Part shown: piece after piece, positions 16,107-24,517 of the stretch
Layout of the letters: each line of letters begins with the position of its first letter
Position numbering within the stretch: the first letter of the stretch is position 1
NCBI RefSeq assembly: GCF_019355055.1
Contig: NZ_CP048411.1
Coordinates: 682,001-746,000 of the forward strand
From: Pseudomonas sp. MTM4
GTDB lineage: Bacteria; Pseudomonadota; Gammaproteobacteria; Pseudomonadales; Pseudomonadaceae
DNA: 64,000 bases
Direction: 5' to 3'
The notes under the pieces: generated by a model
The model's database searches: none
What the model saw: the letters and a program-made list of their open reading frames with translations, nothing else
Told to the model about the DNA's origin: nothing
Program-made: the position numbers and the translations under genes

Positions 16107-16973
16107 CTATGTCATCGACATCAGTTTGAGGCAGCGCTGGACGATGTTGCTGATATCGCCCGCGCGCCGGCTGAGGATGATTGGAGACACCGCCTCCCTT
16201 TCCACAATGGCTGCGTAGGCGATATCAGCGCGGTGCTGTTGTTGAACACATGCTGGCACCAGTGTCACGCCGAGACCAGCCGCCACAAGACCAATAGCGG
16301 TTTGCAATTCATTGGCCCATTGCGACACATGGATACCCATCCCGTGGTTGGCGAACAATGCCAGCACGTGATCGGCATAACTCGGTCGCGGATTTGCGGG
16401 ATACAGAACGAAGGGCTCGCGGGACAACCGGTCAAGCGTGACGGGTTGATCCAGCAAACGGTGCCCAACAGGTACAACGGCTACCAGACGATCTTCACTG
16501 AGAACCTGCTGGTGAATAGCTGGGTCATCGAAATGAATTCGCCCAAAGCCGATATCGATACGTCCACTTTTGAGGGCTTCAATCTGTTGTAGCGTGGTCA
16601 TCTCATGCAGCCCCAGCTCGAGATCGGGGTCTCGACGCAGATCCCGTATCAATTCAGGAAGCGCCGCATAAAGTGTAGAAGGGGCAAAGCCTATACCCAG
16701 CCACTGGCGTTGCCCCTCACCTATACGCCGAGTGTGCTCGCATACCTGCTGAAATTGGCGTAGCAGCGTCCCGCTCTGCTCATAAAAGTAACGGCCGGCT
16801 TCGGTTAATTGGAGAGGGCGACTGCGCTCCAACAACTCCGTCCCCAAAAACTCTTCAAGCTGCTGAATCTGTCGACTCAGTGGGGGCTGGGCGATGTTCA
16901 GGCGCTCGGCCGCGCGGGTGAAGTTCAGGGTTTCGGCGACGGCTTGGAAGTAGCGCACATGCCGAAGCTCCAT
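16107..16973 (-). CDS. catR: CatR, LysR activator of catBC
   Basis: A 288-residue LysR protein with MELRHVRYFQAVAETLNFTR at the start, LNIAQPPLSRQIQQLEE in the recognition region, and a CatR/BenM-type effector domain (LGIGFAPSTLYAALP). CatR binds cis,cis-muconate and activates catBC. The ATG at 16973 has an AGGAGGT ribosome site 4 nt upstream, and that site lies inside the palindrome thought to bind CatR. It is divergent from catB, which fits the P. putida arrangement. Confidence 0.93.
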   Translation of the reverse strand: MELRHVRYFQAVAETLNFTRAAERLNIAQPPLSRQIQQLEEFLGTELLERSRPLQLTEAGRYFYEQSGTLLRQFQQVCEHTRRIGEGQRQWLGIGFAPSTLYAALPELIRDLRRDPDLELGLHEMTTLQQIEALKSGRIDIGFGRIHFDDPAIHQQVLSEDRLVAVVPVGHRLLDQPVTLDRLSREPFVLYPANPRPSYADHVLALFANHGMGIHVSQWANELQTAIGLVAAGLGVTLVPACVQQQHRADIAYAAIVEREAVSPIILSRRAGDISNIVQRCLKLMSMT

Positions 16974-16974
16974 G

Positions 16975-16989
16975 ATACCTCCTAGGTAT
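16975..16989. promoter_or_regulatory. Candidate CatR binding site (T-N11-A dyad)
   Basis: ATACCT-CCT-AGGTAT is a perfect 6-bp dyad with a 3-nt centre and carries the ATAC/GTAT ends typical of CatR and ClcR recognition sites. It lies 130 nt before catB and overlaps the ribosome-binding site of catR, so the regulator may repress its own synthesis while poised to activate catB. Assignment rests on sequence and position. Confidence 0.75.
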
Positions 16990-17118
16990 AGTACGAGATA
17001 AAAACGATATTGGACCTTGAATACACGGTAGCGGGATTCTAACCGGCCTGAAAACAAGATTCTTCAGGTATCAAGCATCGTTTCTTGGACCACTATTTCA
17101 TAGCAAACGGAAGCCAAA

Positions 17119-18240
17119 ATGACTTCACCCCGAATCGTGAGCCTTGAGTCGATCATCGTCGACTTGCCGACAATCCGCCCACACAAGCTGGCGATGCACA
17201 CCATGCAGAAGCAGACGCTGGTGATCATCCGCATGCGTTGCAGCGACGGTATCGAAGGCATCGGCGAGTCCACCACCATCGGTGGCCTGGCCTACGGCAA
17301 CGAGAGCCCTGAAAGCATTAAGCAGAACATCGACAGCCATCTCGGCCCGCTTCTGGTGGGTCAGGATGCAGCGAATATCAACGCCGCCATGCTGCGTCTG
17401 GACAAGGCAGCCAAGGGCAACACCTTTGCCAAGTCCGGCCTGGAAAGCGCGCTGCTCGACGCACAGGGCAAACGCCTCGGGCTGCCCGTCAGCGAGCTGC
17501 TGGGTGGCCGCGTGCGCGACAGCCTGGAAGTGGCCTGGACCCTGGCCAGCGGCAACACCGAGAAGGACATCGCTGAAGCTGAACAGATGCTGGACATTCG
17601 CCGACATCGCATCTTCAAGTTGAAGATCGGTGCGAACGAGGTGAACGCTGACCTCAAGCACGTCATTGCGATCAAGAAAGCGCTGGGCGACCGCGCCAGC
17701 GTGCGTGTCGACGTTAACCAGTACTGGGACGAATCCCAGGCAATCCGTGCCTGCCAGATTCTTGGTGACAATGGTATCGACCTGATCGAGCAACCGATCT
17801 CACGGATAAACCGCAGCGGGCAGGTGCGCCTGAATCAACGCAGCCCGGCGCCGATCATGGCCGACGAATCCATCGAGAGCGTCGAGGACGCCTTCAGCCT
17901 CGCAGCGGACGGCGCGGCCAGTATCTTCGCCCTGAAGATCGCCAAGAACGGCGGGCCACGTGCCGTGCTGCGCACCGCGCAGATCGCCGAAGCGGCCGGT
18001 ATCGCGCTGTACGGCGGGACCATGCTCGAAGGTGCTATCGGCACCCTGGCTTCGGCTCACGCATTCGTCACCCTTAACAAACTGACCTGGGGCACCGAGC
18101 TGTTCGGGCCGCTATTGCTCACCGAAGAAATCGTCACCGAGGCGCCGGTCTATCGCGACTTCCAACTGGAAGTGCCGCGCACGCCGGGCCTTGGTCTGAC
18201 GCTCGATGAAGAGCGCCTGGCGTTCTTCAGCCGCAAGTAA
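17119..18240 (+). CDS. catB: Muconate cycloisomerase
   Basis: A 373-residue enolase-superfamily enzyme that turns cis,cis-muconate into (+)-muconolactone. Catalytic Lys167 and Lys169 lie in FKLKIG. Metal ligands are Asp198 (VRVDVNQ), Glu223 (LIEQP) and Asp248 (MADES), and Lys272 lies in ALKIAK. The length and these positions match CatB rather than the chloromuconate enzymes by general pattern. The divergent catR and the following catC complete the usual catRBC set, but catA is absent from its usual place after catC. Confidence 0.95.
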   Translation: MTSPRIVSLESIIVDLPTIRPHKLAMHTMQKQTLVIIRMRCSDGIEGIGESTTIGGLAYGNESPESIKQNIDSHLGPLLVGQDAANINAAMLRLDKAAKGNTFAKSGLESALLDAQGKRLGLPVSELLGGRVRDSLEVAWTLASGNTEKDIAEAEQMLDIRRHRIFKLKIGANEVNADLKHVIAIKKALGDRASVRVDVNQYWDESQAIRACQILGDNGIDLIEQPISRINRSGQVRLNQRSPAPIMADESIESVEDAFSLAADGAASIFALKIAKNGGPRAVLRTAQIAEAAGIALYGGTMLEGAIGTLASAHAFVTLNKLTWGTELFGPLLLTEEIVTEAPVYRDFQLEVPRTPGLGLTLDEERLAFFSRK

Positions 18241-18255
18241 TTGGAGACTCAAAAA

Positions 18256-18546
18256 ATGCTGTTCCACGTAAAGATGATCGTAAAACTGCCGGTCGACATG
18301 GACCCGGCCAAGGCCGCGAAACTCAAGGCCGACGAGAAGGAACTGGCCCAAGGGCTGATGCGTGAAGGCAAGTGGCTCCACCTGTGGCGCATCGCCGGAC
18401 AGTACGCCAACTACAGCGTCTTCGATGTCGCCAGTGTCCAGGAACTGCACGACACACTGATGCAACTGCCGTTGTTTCCCTACATGGAAATCGAGGTCAG
18501 CCCGCTGTGCCGTCATCCGTCCTCGATCCGTGAGGACGACAGCTGA
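18256..18546 (+). CDS. catC: Muconolactone delta-isomerase
   Basis: A 96-residue protein that isomerises muconolactone to beta-ketoadipate enol-lactone. It has the family pattern MLFHVKMIVKLPVDMDP, KELAQGLMREGKWLHLWR and the late LPLFPYMEIEVSPLCRHPSS. It starts 15 nt after catB, with TTGGAGA as ribosome site. The next steps (pcaD and the succinyl-CoA transferase and thiolase) are not in this window. Confidence 0.95.
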   Translation: MLFHVKMIVKLPVDMDPAKAAKLKADEKELAQGLMREGKWLHLWRIAGQYANYSVFDVASVQELHDTLMQLPLFPYMEIEVSPLCRHPSSIREDDS

Positions 18547-19393
18547 TATTTAGCTAGGGCCTCAAACGAAGCAAGTAAGCACTAGATGTCTGCTTTAGAA
18601 GGAGCCGGCGATAACCACGGCCTCACGTCGAATCAGTTTTTCGTCGTGTCGTCGTGAGTAACACTGAAACCTGCGCCAGTGGCTACACCGTTGCAACGGC
18701 GATAGCTGCTCATGAATAAAAACAAGAGTCTCCGAAATGAATCAGCCAAACGTGATTACGTCCCACGGGAATACTGAAAGCTCCGGCTTGAAGCCGCTGT
18801 CGCTTGTCATAGGAATTGCTGTAGCCCTTGCCGCGGCCTTGCTGCTCCCCGACACCCTCGATACCAACGCCAGGGTAGTCGCAGGCATTGCGATATTGAT
18901 GGCGGTATGGTGGGTCACTGAAGCTATTCCGATTCCCGTGACTTCTCTGCTCCCACTGGTGCTTTTCCCGTTTCTGGGCATCACCTCGATCAACGACGCT
19001 GCAACGCCTTACGCCAATTCGATCGTGTTCCTGGTCCTTGGGGGCGTATTGCTAGGGCTAGCCACGCAACGCTGGAATTTGCATCGTCGATTCGCTCTGC
19101 TCACGGTGCTGTCGGTGGGTACCAAACCTGCGCAAATCGTGTTCGGTTTGATGGCCGCTAGTTGGTTCATCACCATGTGGGTGAGCAATACGGCAACAGC
19201 CGTGATCATGATGCCTATTGGTGGTTCGATCATTCTTCTCGTCAAGTCGCTAGGAAATGAAGACGCGACCCCAAAGTTCTCGGCGGCGGTTCTGATTGGT
19301 ATCGCCTATGCCATTACGATCGGCTCGATGGCAACTCTGATTGGCCAGCCTCCAATGGCGCTCATGCGCGCCTATTTGGCCAATTCGCATGGG

Positions 19394-19397
19394 CTAG
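19394..19397. repeat. Target site duplication CTAG, left copy
   Basis: CTAG precedes the IS and recurs right after it at 20590-20593. A 4-nt duplication of the form YTAR is typical of IS5-family insertion. Confidence 0.9.
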
Positions 19398-20589
19398 GGA
19401 AGGTCTGAAAAAGACTTCCCGAATCTGGTGAAATACGCCGATCCCGCCAGCCGAGTTTTTCCATGAAGCAGATGATCTTCGCCGACGCCGAGTACGCCGG
19501 CAAGCGCAAGCAGACCCGTAAGGAATTGTTCCTGATCGAGATGGATCAGGTAGTGCCGTGGAAGGGATTGATTGCCCTGATCGAGCCACACTACCCAAAG
19601 GGTGAAGGTGGTCGTCCAGCCTATCCGCTGATGGCCATGTTACGTATCCATCTGATGCAGAACTGGTTCGGCTACAGCGACCCGGCCATGGAAGAAGCGC
19701 TCTACGAGACGACCATCCTGCGTCAGTTCGCCGGGCTGAGCCTGGAGCGCATTCCCGACGAAACCACCATCCTCAACTTCCGTCGCTTGCTGGAGAAACA
19801 TGAGCTGGCAGCCGGCATCCTCGGCGTAATCAATGGCTACCTGGGGGATCGCGGCCTGTCGCTGCGCCAGGGCACTATCGTCGATGCCACACTGATCCAC
19901 GCGCCCAGCTCGACCAAGAACCAGGACGGCAAGCGCGACCCGGAAATGCACCAGAGCAAGAAAGGGAACCAGTATTACTTTGGCATGAAGGCGCACATCG
20001 GCGTGGATGATGAGTCGGGGCTGGTACACAGCGTGGTAGGCACGGCAGCCAACGTGGCGGATATCACCCAGGTCGACAAACTGCTGCACGGTGACGAGAA
20101 CGTCGTCTGCGCCGATGCCGGCTACACCGGCGTCGAAAAGCGCCCCGAACATGCTGGCCGCGAAGTGATCTGGCAGGTCGCAGCACGCCGCAGCACCTAC
20201 AAGAAGCTCGATAAACGCAGCGCCCTGTACAAAGCCAAGCGCAAGATCGAGAAGGCCAAGGCACAAGTGCGAGCGAAGGTCGAGCACCCGTTTCGAGTGA
20301 TCAAGCGCCAGTTCGGTTACGTGAAGGTGCGCTTCCGTGGCCTGGCCAAGAACACCGCTCAGCTGGTGACGCTGTTCGCGCTGTCGAACCTATGGATGGC
20401 GCGCCGACATTTGCTGACTACCGCAGGAAAGGTGCACCTGTAATGCGGAAAATGGCTGCTGCGAGGTGCTCGCGGCGGCCAAAAACGGAGAACTGAGCGG
20501 GTTACCTGGTCGATTTTGATCGACGGCCCGCTTTCAAAAGCAGCGAGGGCTGAAGTCGACCGGAAATACAGGGTTACTTCAGACCTTCC
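19398..20589 (+). mobile_element. IS5-family insertion sequence, 1192 bp
   Basis: The element starts with GGAAGGTCTGAA and ends with its exact complement, giving 12-bp perfect terminal inverted repeats, and is flanked by CTAG duplications. It carries a single transposase gene. Length, ends, target duplication and transposase agree with the IS5 group of the IS5 family. The ends and open reading frame look intact, so it may still be mobile, and its insertion in the transporter appears recent. Confidence 0.95.
19463..20443 (+). CDS. IS5-family transposase
   Basis: A 326-residue DDE transposase. An N-terminal DUF772-type region (GGRPAYPLMAMLRIHLMQ, then LRQFAGLSLERIPDETTILN) precedes the catalytic domain. 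The likely triad is Asp141 (TIVDATLI), Asp218 (CADAGYTG) and Glu274 (KVEHPFRVIKRQFG), with the IS5 signature tail VKVRFRGLAKNTAQL. It cuts and pastes the element by acting on the terminal inverted repeats. No frameshift is needed for expression. Confidence 0.96.
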   Translation: MKQMIFADAEYAGKRKQTRKELFLIEMDQVVPWKGLIALIEPHYPKGEGGRPAYPLMAMLRIHLMQNWFGYSDPAMEEALYETTILRQFAGLSLERIPDETTILNFRRLLEKHELAAGILGVINGYLGDRGLSLRQGTIVDATLIHAPSSTKNQDGKRDPEMHQSKKGNQYYFGMKAHIGVDDESGLVHSVVGTAANVADITQVDKLLHGDENVVCADAGYTGVEKRPEHAGREVIWQVAARRSTYKKLDKRSALYKAKRKIEKAKAQVRAKVEHPFRVIKRQFGYVKVRFRGLAKNTAQLVTLFALSNLWMARRHLLTTAGKVHL

Positions 20590-20593
20590 CTAG
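20590..20593. repeat. Target site duplication CTAG, right copy
   Basis: Second copy of the 4-nt duplication bounding the IS5-family element; the transporter reading frame resumes directly after it. Confidence 0.9.
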
Positions 20594-21432
20594 AAATCGG
20601 GTTTGGGCATTGGATGCTATTGGGTGTTCCGTTTGCTCTGGTCATGCTCCTACTTGCCTGGCTGGTGCTGACCAAAATCATATTTCGCTCGGAGGTAAGT
20701 GACATTAAGGGTGGCCGCGACATGATCTAGGCTGAATTGAAGACTATGGGGCCGTTATCAGCCGAAGAGAGCCGCGTGCTGATGGTATTTTCAGGTGCCG
20801 TCTTCTGTTGGGTATTCCTTCCGCTGTTGGCACGGATTCCGCTGATTGAAGGGGCACTTCCATGGCTGACCAATGTTAACGACACCAGTGTGGCGATTCT
20901 GGCTGCCGTGCTTATGTTCGTGGTTCCAGCAACCAAAGGGCAGGGGGCTTTGCTGAACTGGTCAGCGACGCGTGATGTTCCTTGGGGTGTCCTGATCTTG
21001 TTTGGCGGCGGCTTGACCTTGTCAGCACAATTCACAGCTACAGGCCTGAGCGTCTGGATTGGCGAGAGCGTTTCCGGACTCGCCGGGTTACCCCCAATCC
21101 TTATCCTGATTGTGACAGCCTTGGTCATCATCCTTCTAACCGAACTCACGAGCAACACGGCTACCGCAGCGGCGTTCTTTCCAATCATGGGTTCGATTGC
21201 GGTAGGACTTGGTATCGATCCGCTGCTTATGACCATTGTCGTTACGTTTGCAGTCAGCTGCGCCTTCATGCTGCCCGTGGCCACGCCATCCAATGCCGTC
21301 GCTTTCGCCACAGGAGACCTGCCTATCCGGCACATGATTCGAGCTGGTATATGGATGAACGTTATTGGACTGCTGCTGATTATCATCGCACTTTATACAA
21401 TCGTACCGCTGGTCTTTGACGTCTCGTTTTGA

Positions 21433-21727
21433 TGGCCGGCCCGCCCTAGTAGGATGGCTTGAGATTTTGCCGTGGCCGTATGATTGCGGCAGGCGGTGGT
21501 CTTACAACCGAAGGTCTAATCCCTTAAGAGTTGTGGGGACCTCGGCTTTGTTTGTTTGAGGGGGTTGGACTTGTAAAGTGGAGTTGCTGGCCAGGATACC
21601 GCCGGTGGGTAAAGTACGGCTTCCTAACAGTAGGTGTAGCTAACGGATTCGGCTCGCTATACTGACGTTTGCGCTTGGGGCGGTCACCGTCTCCCCGCTG
21701 GCAAAATAATCCGGGAGCATTGCCCCT
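21433..21727. other. Intergenic stretch without a recognised gene
   Basis: About 295 nt between the broken transporter gene and the BPSL0761-like gene. No convincing coding frame or RNA is seen. It marks the change from the catabolic block to the region of toxin-antitoxin debris. Confidence 0.4.
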
Positions 21728-22024
21728 ATGAGCTTGGTAAAAGAACGTACCGCCGCCGTTGTGCAGACACGAAATTTTCTTCTTGAATTGTCTAGAGAAT
21801 CATCTCTACCTGAATCCTTACGTCGTCAGGCAAAGCATCTATTGAGGCATTACCCCACCTCTGATGATGTTTGGCTAGCTGGTAGGGCTGAAGAACGGCG
21901 TCGATACGAGCTACGACTATTAGAGGATAAGCATGGTCCTCTGCATCCGTCGCTTGGCCTTTGGCTTGTCGTAGATCCGATGTTTTGTGACGAGAGCGCT
22001 GATGCGAGCTCAGCCACACCGTAG
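21728..22024 (+). CDS. BPSL0761-family small protein of unknown function
   Basis: A 98-residue protein with the family pattern ERTAAVVQTRNFLLELSRE, LPESLRRQAKHLLRHYPTS and a charged middle. The family is widespread in proteobacteria on accessory DNA and has no known function. It appears all-helical and soluble. An ATG with CGGGAG about 10 nt upstream supports the start. It stands alone at the left edge of the mobile region. Confidence 0.8.
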   Translation: MSLVKERTAAVVQTRNFLLELSRESSLPESLRRQAKHLLRHYPTSDDVWLAGRAEERRRYELRLLEDKHGPLHPSLGLWLVVDPMFCDESADASSATP

Positions 22025-22100
22025 GTGACGAAGCAAAGTCCTCGCGCTGGGTAAGGGAGTGCCTGCAACGCGGACTTATATGGGAATATCAGATTGAAAA

Positions 22101-22166
22101 ATGAAGCTGAAAGTAACGCTGGATAATGCAGGCGCAGTGCACCAAATCAACGCAGAGGCAGTGTAA
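22101..22166 (+). pseudogene. Possible C-terminal scrap of a HigB/RelE-type toxin
   Basis: The 21-codon frame ends VHQINAEAV, which resembles the terminal D-A-I-D/N-A-E-x-V of HigB-like toxins. It overlaps the antitoxin start by one base (TAATG), the usual coupling in such modules. The rest of the toxin gene cannot be found upstream. The identification is weak because the match is very short. Confidence 0.35.
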
Positions 22167-22387
22167 TGAAAATCGAGCCGATTCGTAGCGAAAGCGACCT
22201 GGCTACGGCTTTGGCGCGTTTGGAGCACCTGTGGGGCGCGCAGATCGGTTCGTCAGAATGTGATGAATTGGAAGAGCTCACGGCGTTAATTGAGAAATAC
22301 GAGGAGGCGCATTATCCAATGCCGCCTTCGGATCCCGTCGAGGCCATCAAGTTCCGAATGGAACAGCAAGGACTGGGCGAAATCTAG
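22166..22387 (+). pseudogene. Truncated HigA-like antitoxin
   Basis: 73 codons matching the N-terminal part of HigA-family antitoxins: IRSESDLATALARLEHLW, DELEELTALIEKYEEAHYP and PVEAIKFRMEQQGL. The frame then stops at TAG, is followed by the in-frame triplets for Arg-Asp-Leu and a second TAG, where an intact HigA would run into its helix-turn-helix. The DNA-binding domain is therefore lost. The module is not expected to work. Confidence 0.75.
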
Positions 22388-22633
22388 CGCGACCTATAGC
22401 GAAGAACAAATCATTGAGCGAGCTGCTGCAACTACTGGGTCTACTATGCGTTATCGAAGCCGGCCCGAGTAAGAATGCCTGTTAGCGGCTATAGTTCATC
22501 CGCGCGCTACCCAGCGCCATCGCCGGCGCCTCGGTTTGCTCGACGGTCATGGAGGGGCGGTTGGCAGCGGGCCGCTGATGAATACTGCACTGGCCATATA
22601 CGCCCTGCGCGGACAGGTGCTTTCAGCTATAAA

Positions 22634-23302
22634 TCAATGAGTATTGCGAGGCGGCAAGAGTTTGCATCTGGTGTTTAGCGCACTCGGATCGTTCGAAGCA
22701 GGGCCTAATGCCGCTTCATTCACAAGAAGCAATGCCGATCGCATCCATACTGGCATTCTACAACCTTTAAGCTTACGCAACTCTTCGCTACTCATGGCTT
22801 TTGTGATCCTGGAAATGACCTGCGCGGACAACCCCTGTTTTCCGAGGTAATAGAGCGCGGTGAGCACCGTTCCTACCTTCGTTCCGGCGTACTGCATGCG
22901 CGCATTAGAGACATGCCTGAGGCGAACCACCGCGTTGCCAACTTTTATCTCGCGGGTCGTACCGCTGGTGTAGTAGGTCGGCACGACCTGCATTTGCGTG
23001 CTGAGGCCCAATCTCCGAACAGCCTCCGCTCCGTGTATCTGGATTGTCTCGCCGTTTGCCTTGGCACGAATCATCATTATGTCCAGCGGGTTAGCGCGTA
23101 CCCTGCGGCCGGTGTATATGCTCATCTTCGGTCGCATATAGATGCCGCGAGCGACACGCTCCAGGCGATCCGATTTCACGAGGTTTGATAGCGCCTTATC
23201 GACCGCCTTTCTAGAACCTACCTGTGCGAAAGCCATGCGTGAAAAAGGCCTCCCTTTTCGCATGTGCTTGACTCGGCTCCAGACAGCTTTCGCGACAGAC
23301 AT
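22634..23302 (-). CDS. AbiEi-like antitoxin (DUF6088 family), orphan
   Basis: A 222-residue protein. The N-terminal winged helix includes FAQVGSRKAVDKALSNLVKSDRLERVARGIYMRPK, given here in part as GSRKAVDKALSNLVKSD. The later domain has IQIHGAEAVRRLGLSTQMQV, the AbiEi-type signature. In type IV AbiE modules it represses its promoter and opposes the nucleotidyltransferase toxin AbiEii. No AbiEii gene follows on the minus strand. An Xre/ParS-like gene lies 108 nt upstream on the same strand. It may be a remnant or a stand-alone protective antitoxin. Confidence 0.85.
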   Translation of the reverse strand: MSVAKAVWSRVKHMRKGRPFSRMAFAQVGSRKAVDKALSNLVKSDRLERVARGIYMRPKMSIYTGRRVRANPLDIMMIRAKANGETIQIHGAEAVRRLGLSTQMQVVPTYYTSGTTREIKVGNAVVRLRHVSNARMQYAGTKVGTVLTALYYLGKQGLSAQVISRITKAMSSEELRKLKGCRMPVWMRSALLLVNEAALGPASNDPSALNTRCKLLPPRNTH

Positions 23303-23410
23303 GAGTACCTTTAAATGGTTTACGTCAGATAGGAAGGTGGAGCGATCCTTCAGCCGCGAGCTTAGGACTGTTACTTGCAGTTCGTGCTTGAGCCCGATCG
23401 CGCAACTGGC

Positions 23411-23884
23411 TCACTGATAAACCCCGTACTCAATGCGCTCTAGGCAGTCGTTTACTACCTGAAACCCCACAGGATTGCTGACAACGTCTAGAGGTATTTC
23501 GCCTTCCAGACATTTGCAGGGCCGACCCAGCCATTCTTCGGCTAGCTTTTGAGTACCGAACACTTTGGTCGCGCGCTCCAGGAGCGTCGCGAATTGAAAG
23601 GCCACAGCGCTCTGCACAGAACTGAGGCGCACGGTTTGATTTCCCTTGCTCTGTCGTTGAATCGTCCTAGCGGATTTGCCCACGATGCGGGTAAGGACCT
23701 TCTCCGCCGAGTAGAGACCGGAAATCGAAAGCATGTCTTGCACATCTTTCATCTCGAACCCCTCGGCGGTCAGTTTGTAAACCATAGTTGGACTGAGCAG
23801 TCCAGGGTCACTACGGAGGAGGTACTCCGTAGGCTTGCGGGCGGCGAGTGCCGTTTTATCGGCACGCCTGGCGGCGTTAACCAT
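23411..23884 (-). CDS. Xre/MbcA/ParS-type antitoxin (DUF2384), orphan
   Basis: A 157-residue protein with a helix-turn-helix-like middle (FEMKDVQDMLSISGL, IVGKSARTIQRQ) and a C-terminal toxin-binding domain (ATKVFGTQKLAEEWLGRP, then GEIPLDVVSNPVG). This is the layout of antitoxins paired with RES-domain toxins. The start at 23884 has GAGGAG 8 nt upstream; an earlier Met at 23899 has no such site. The gene that should encode the RES toxin downstream is missing, and an AbiEi-like gene follows instead. Confidence 0.87.
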   Translation of the reverse strand: MVNAARRADKTALAARKPTEYLLRSDPGLLSPTMVYKLTAEGFEMKDVQDMLSISGLYSAEKVLTRIVGKSARTIQRQSKGNQTVRLSSVQSAVAFQFATLLERATKVFGTQKLAEEWLGRPCKCLEGEIPLDVVSNPVGFQVVNDCLERIEYGVYQ

Positions 23885-24245
23885 AAAGAGCTCCTCCATA
23901 TGCGACCGACAAACCTTTGGCTCCGCTTGATCCACACTGCGCTTAGCATCAAAAGCTGCATGGGTATGTAGTATTGCTCTGCTCAAAGCCAGTGTCGATC
24001 ACGGTGTCCATCTGACGCATCCGCTTAGCGTGCTTTGAAAGCGTTGTATGTCCAGTTTCCGGTTTTATATTTTTTAAAGGGTATTGATCGCAACGTTAGC
24101 GGCTGGCTCATCGCCCATTACTATCCTTAGGAGGCGGAGCGGTCGTTGCTAAGCTGGTGGCATGCGCTGCGGGACTTTGCTGGTAGCGGCTCGCCGCTGC
24201 CTCCCCCCTGCAGACATCTATTCCGACTGTTTTTGGGGAATCGCG

Positions 24246-24488
24246 ATGACGCAGCGTGTGAATATCGAGGACTAGGACGACGACTGCGCTATAAGATTGC
24301 CCGACGAAATTCTGCAAATGATGGATGTCGACGTGGGGGACGCTTACCTGCTTGAGGAATATGTAGGCACGACCCGCTGCCTAGTGCTTAGCAAGACTAA
24401 ACACATTCCGGATCGAATCGATGAGCTGATCGGTCGCTGGGGTTCGTTCGGTAAGATAGCAGCAGATTTAAACGGGAAGGACGAATGA
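24246..24488 (+). pseudogene. MazE/AbrB-like antitoxin with an in-frame TAG
   Basis: An ATG at 24246 with GGGG upstream starts MTQRVNIED, then TAG at 24273-24275, then DDDCAIRLPDEILQMMDVDVG, which is the swapped-hairpin AbrB/MazE fold. The frame stays open to 24488. Read through the TAG, the protein would have a normal antitoxin length of about 80 residues. The end overlaps ATG of a second frame by the usual 4-nt pattern, but that partner stops after five codons. A TTG at 24297 could start a shortened product lacking the first strand. Confidence 0.72.
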
Positions 24489-24502
24489 GCGCCTTGAGCT
24501 GA
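24485..24502 (+). pseudogene. Start of a lost MazF-type partner gene
   Basis: The ATG overlaps the antitoxin stop (ATGA) as in mazEF-type pairs but encodes only Met-Ser-Ala-Leu-Ser before TGA. No toxin sequence follows. Recognition rests on position alone. Confidence 0.3.
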
Positions 24503-24517
24503 TGAGACGGCCGAAGG

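Larger units (their letters stand above)
18737..21432 (+). pseudogene. DASS (SLC13-like) anion/dicarboxylate transporter, doubly disrupted
   Basis: The two halves of a divalent-anion:Na+ symporter gene flank an IS. The first (18737 on) has several membrane segments and the WVSNTATAVIMMP motif. The second, to 21432, holds ELTSNTATAAAFFP and LPVATPSNAVAFATG. Removing the IS and one CTAG copy leaves 1500 nt, exactly 500 codons in one frame, except for an in-frame TAG at 20728-20730 after GGRDMI. Both lesions break the protein. It follows catC, so it once may have imported an aromatic or dicarboxylic acid; that is inference. Confidence 0.9.

Noticed and set aside
19640..20287. A 215-codon minus-strand frame inside the IS element
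   Set aside because: Antisense to the transposase. IS5-type elements of this size carry a single functional gene.
18737..20593. Composite transposon carrying the catabolic genes
   Set aside because: Only one IS copy is present in the window, and it sits inside a gene with its own target duplication, so it shows simple insertion rather than flanking of the nah/cat block.
20728..24275. TAG codons read as pyrrolysine or another genetic recoding
   Set aside because: No pyrrolysine machinery is seen, the organism group does not use it, and TAG also ends normal genes. Mutation in decaying genes is simpler; readthrough is kept only as a test.
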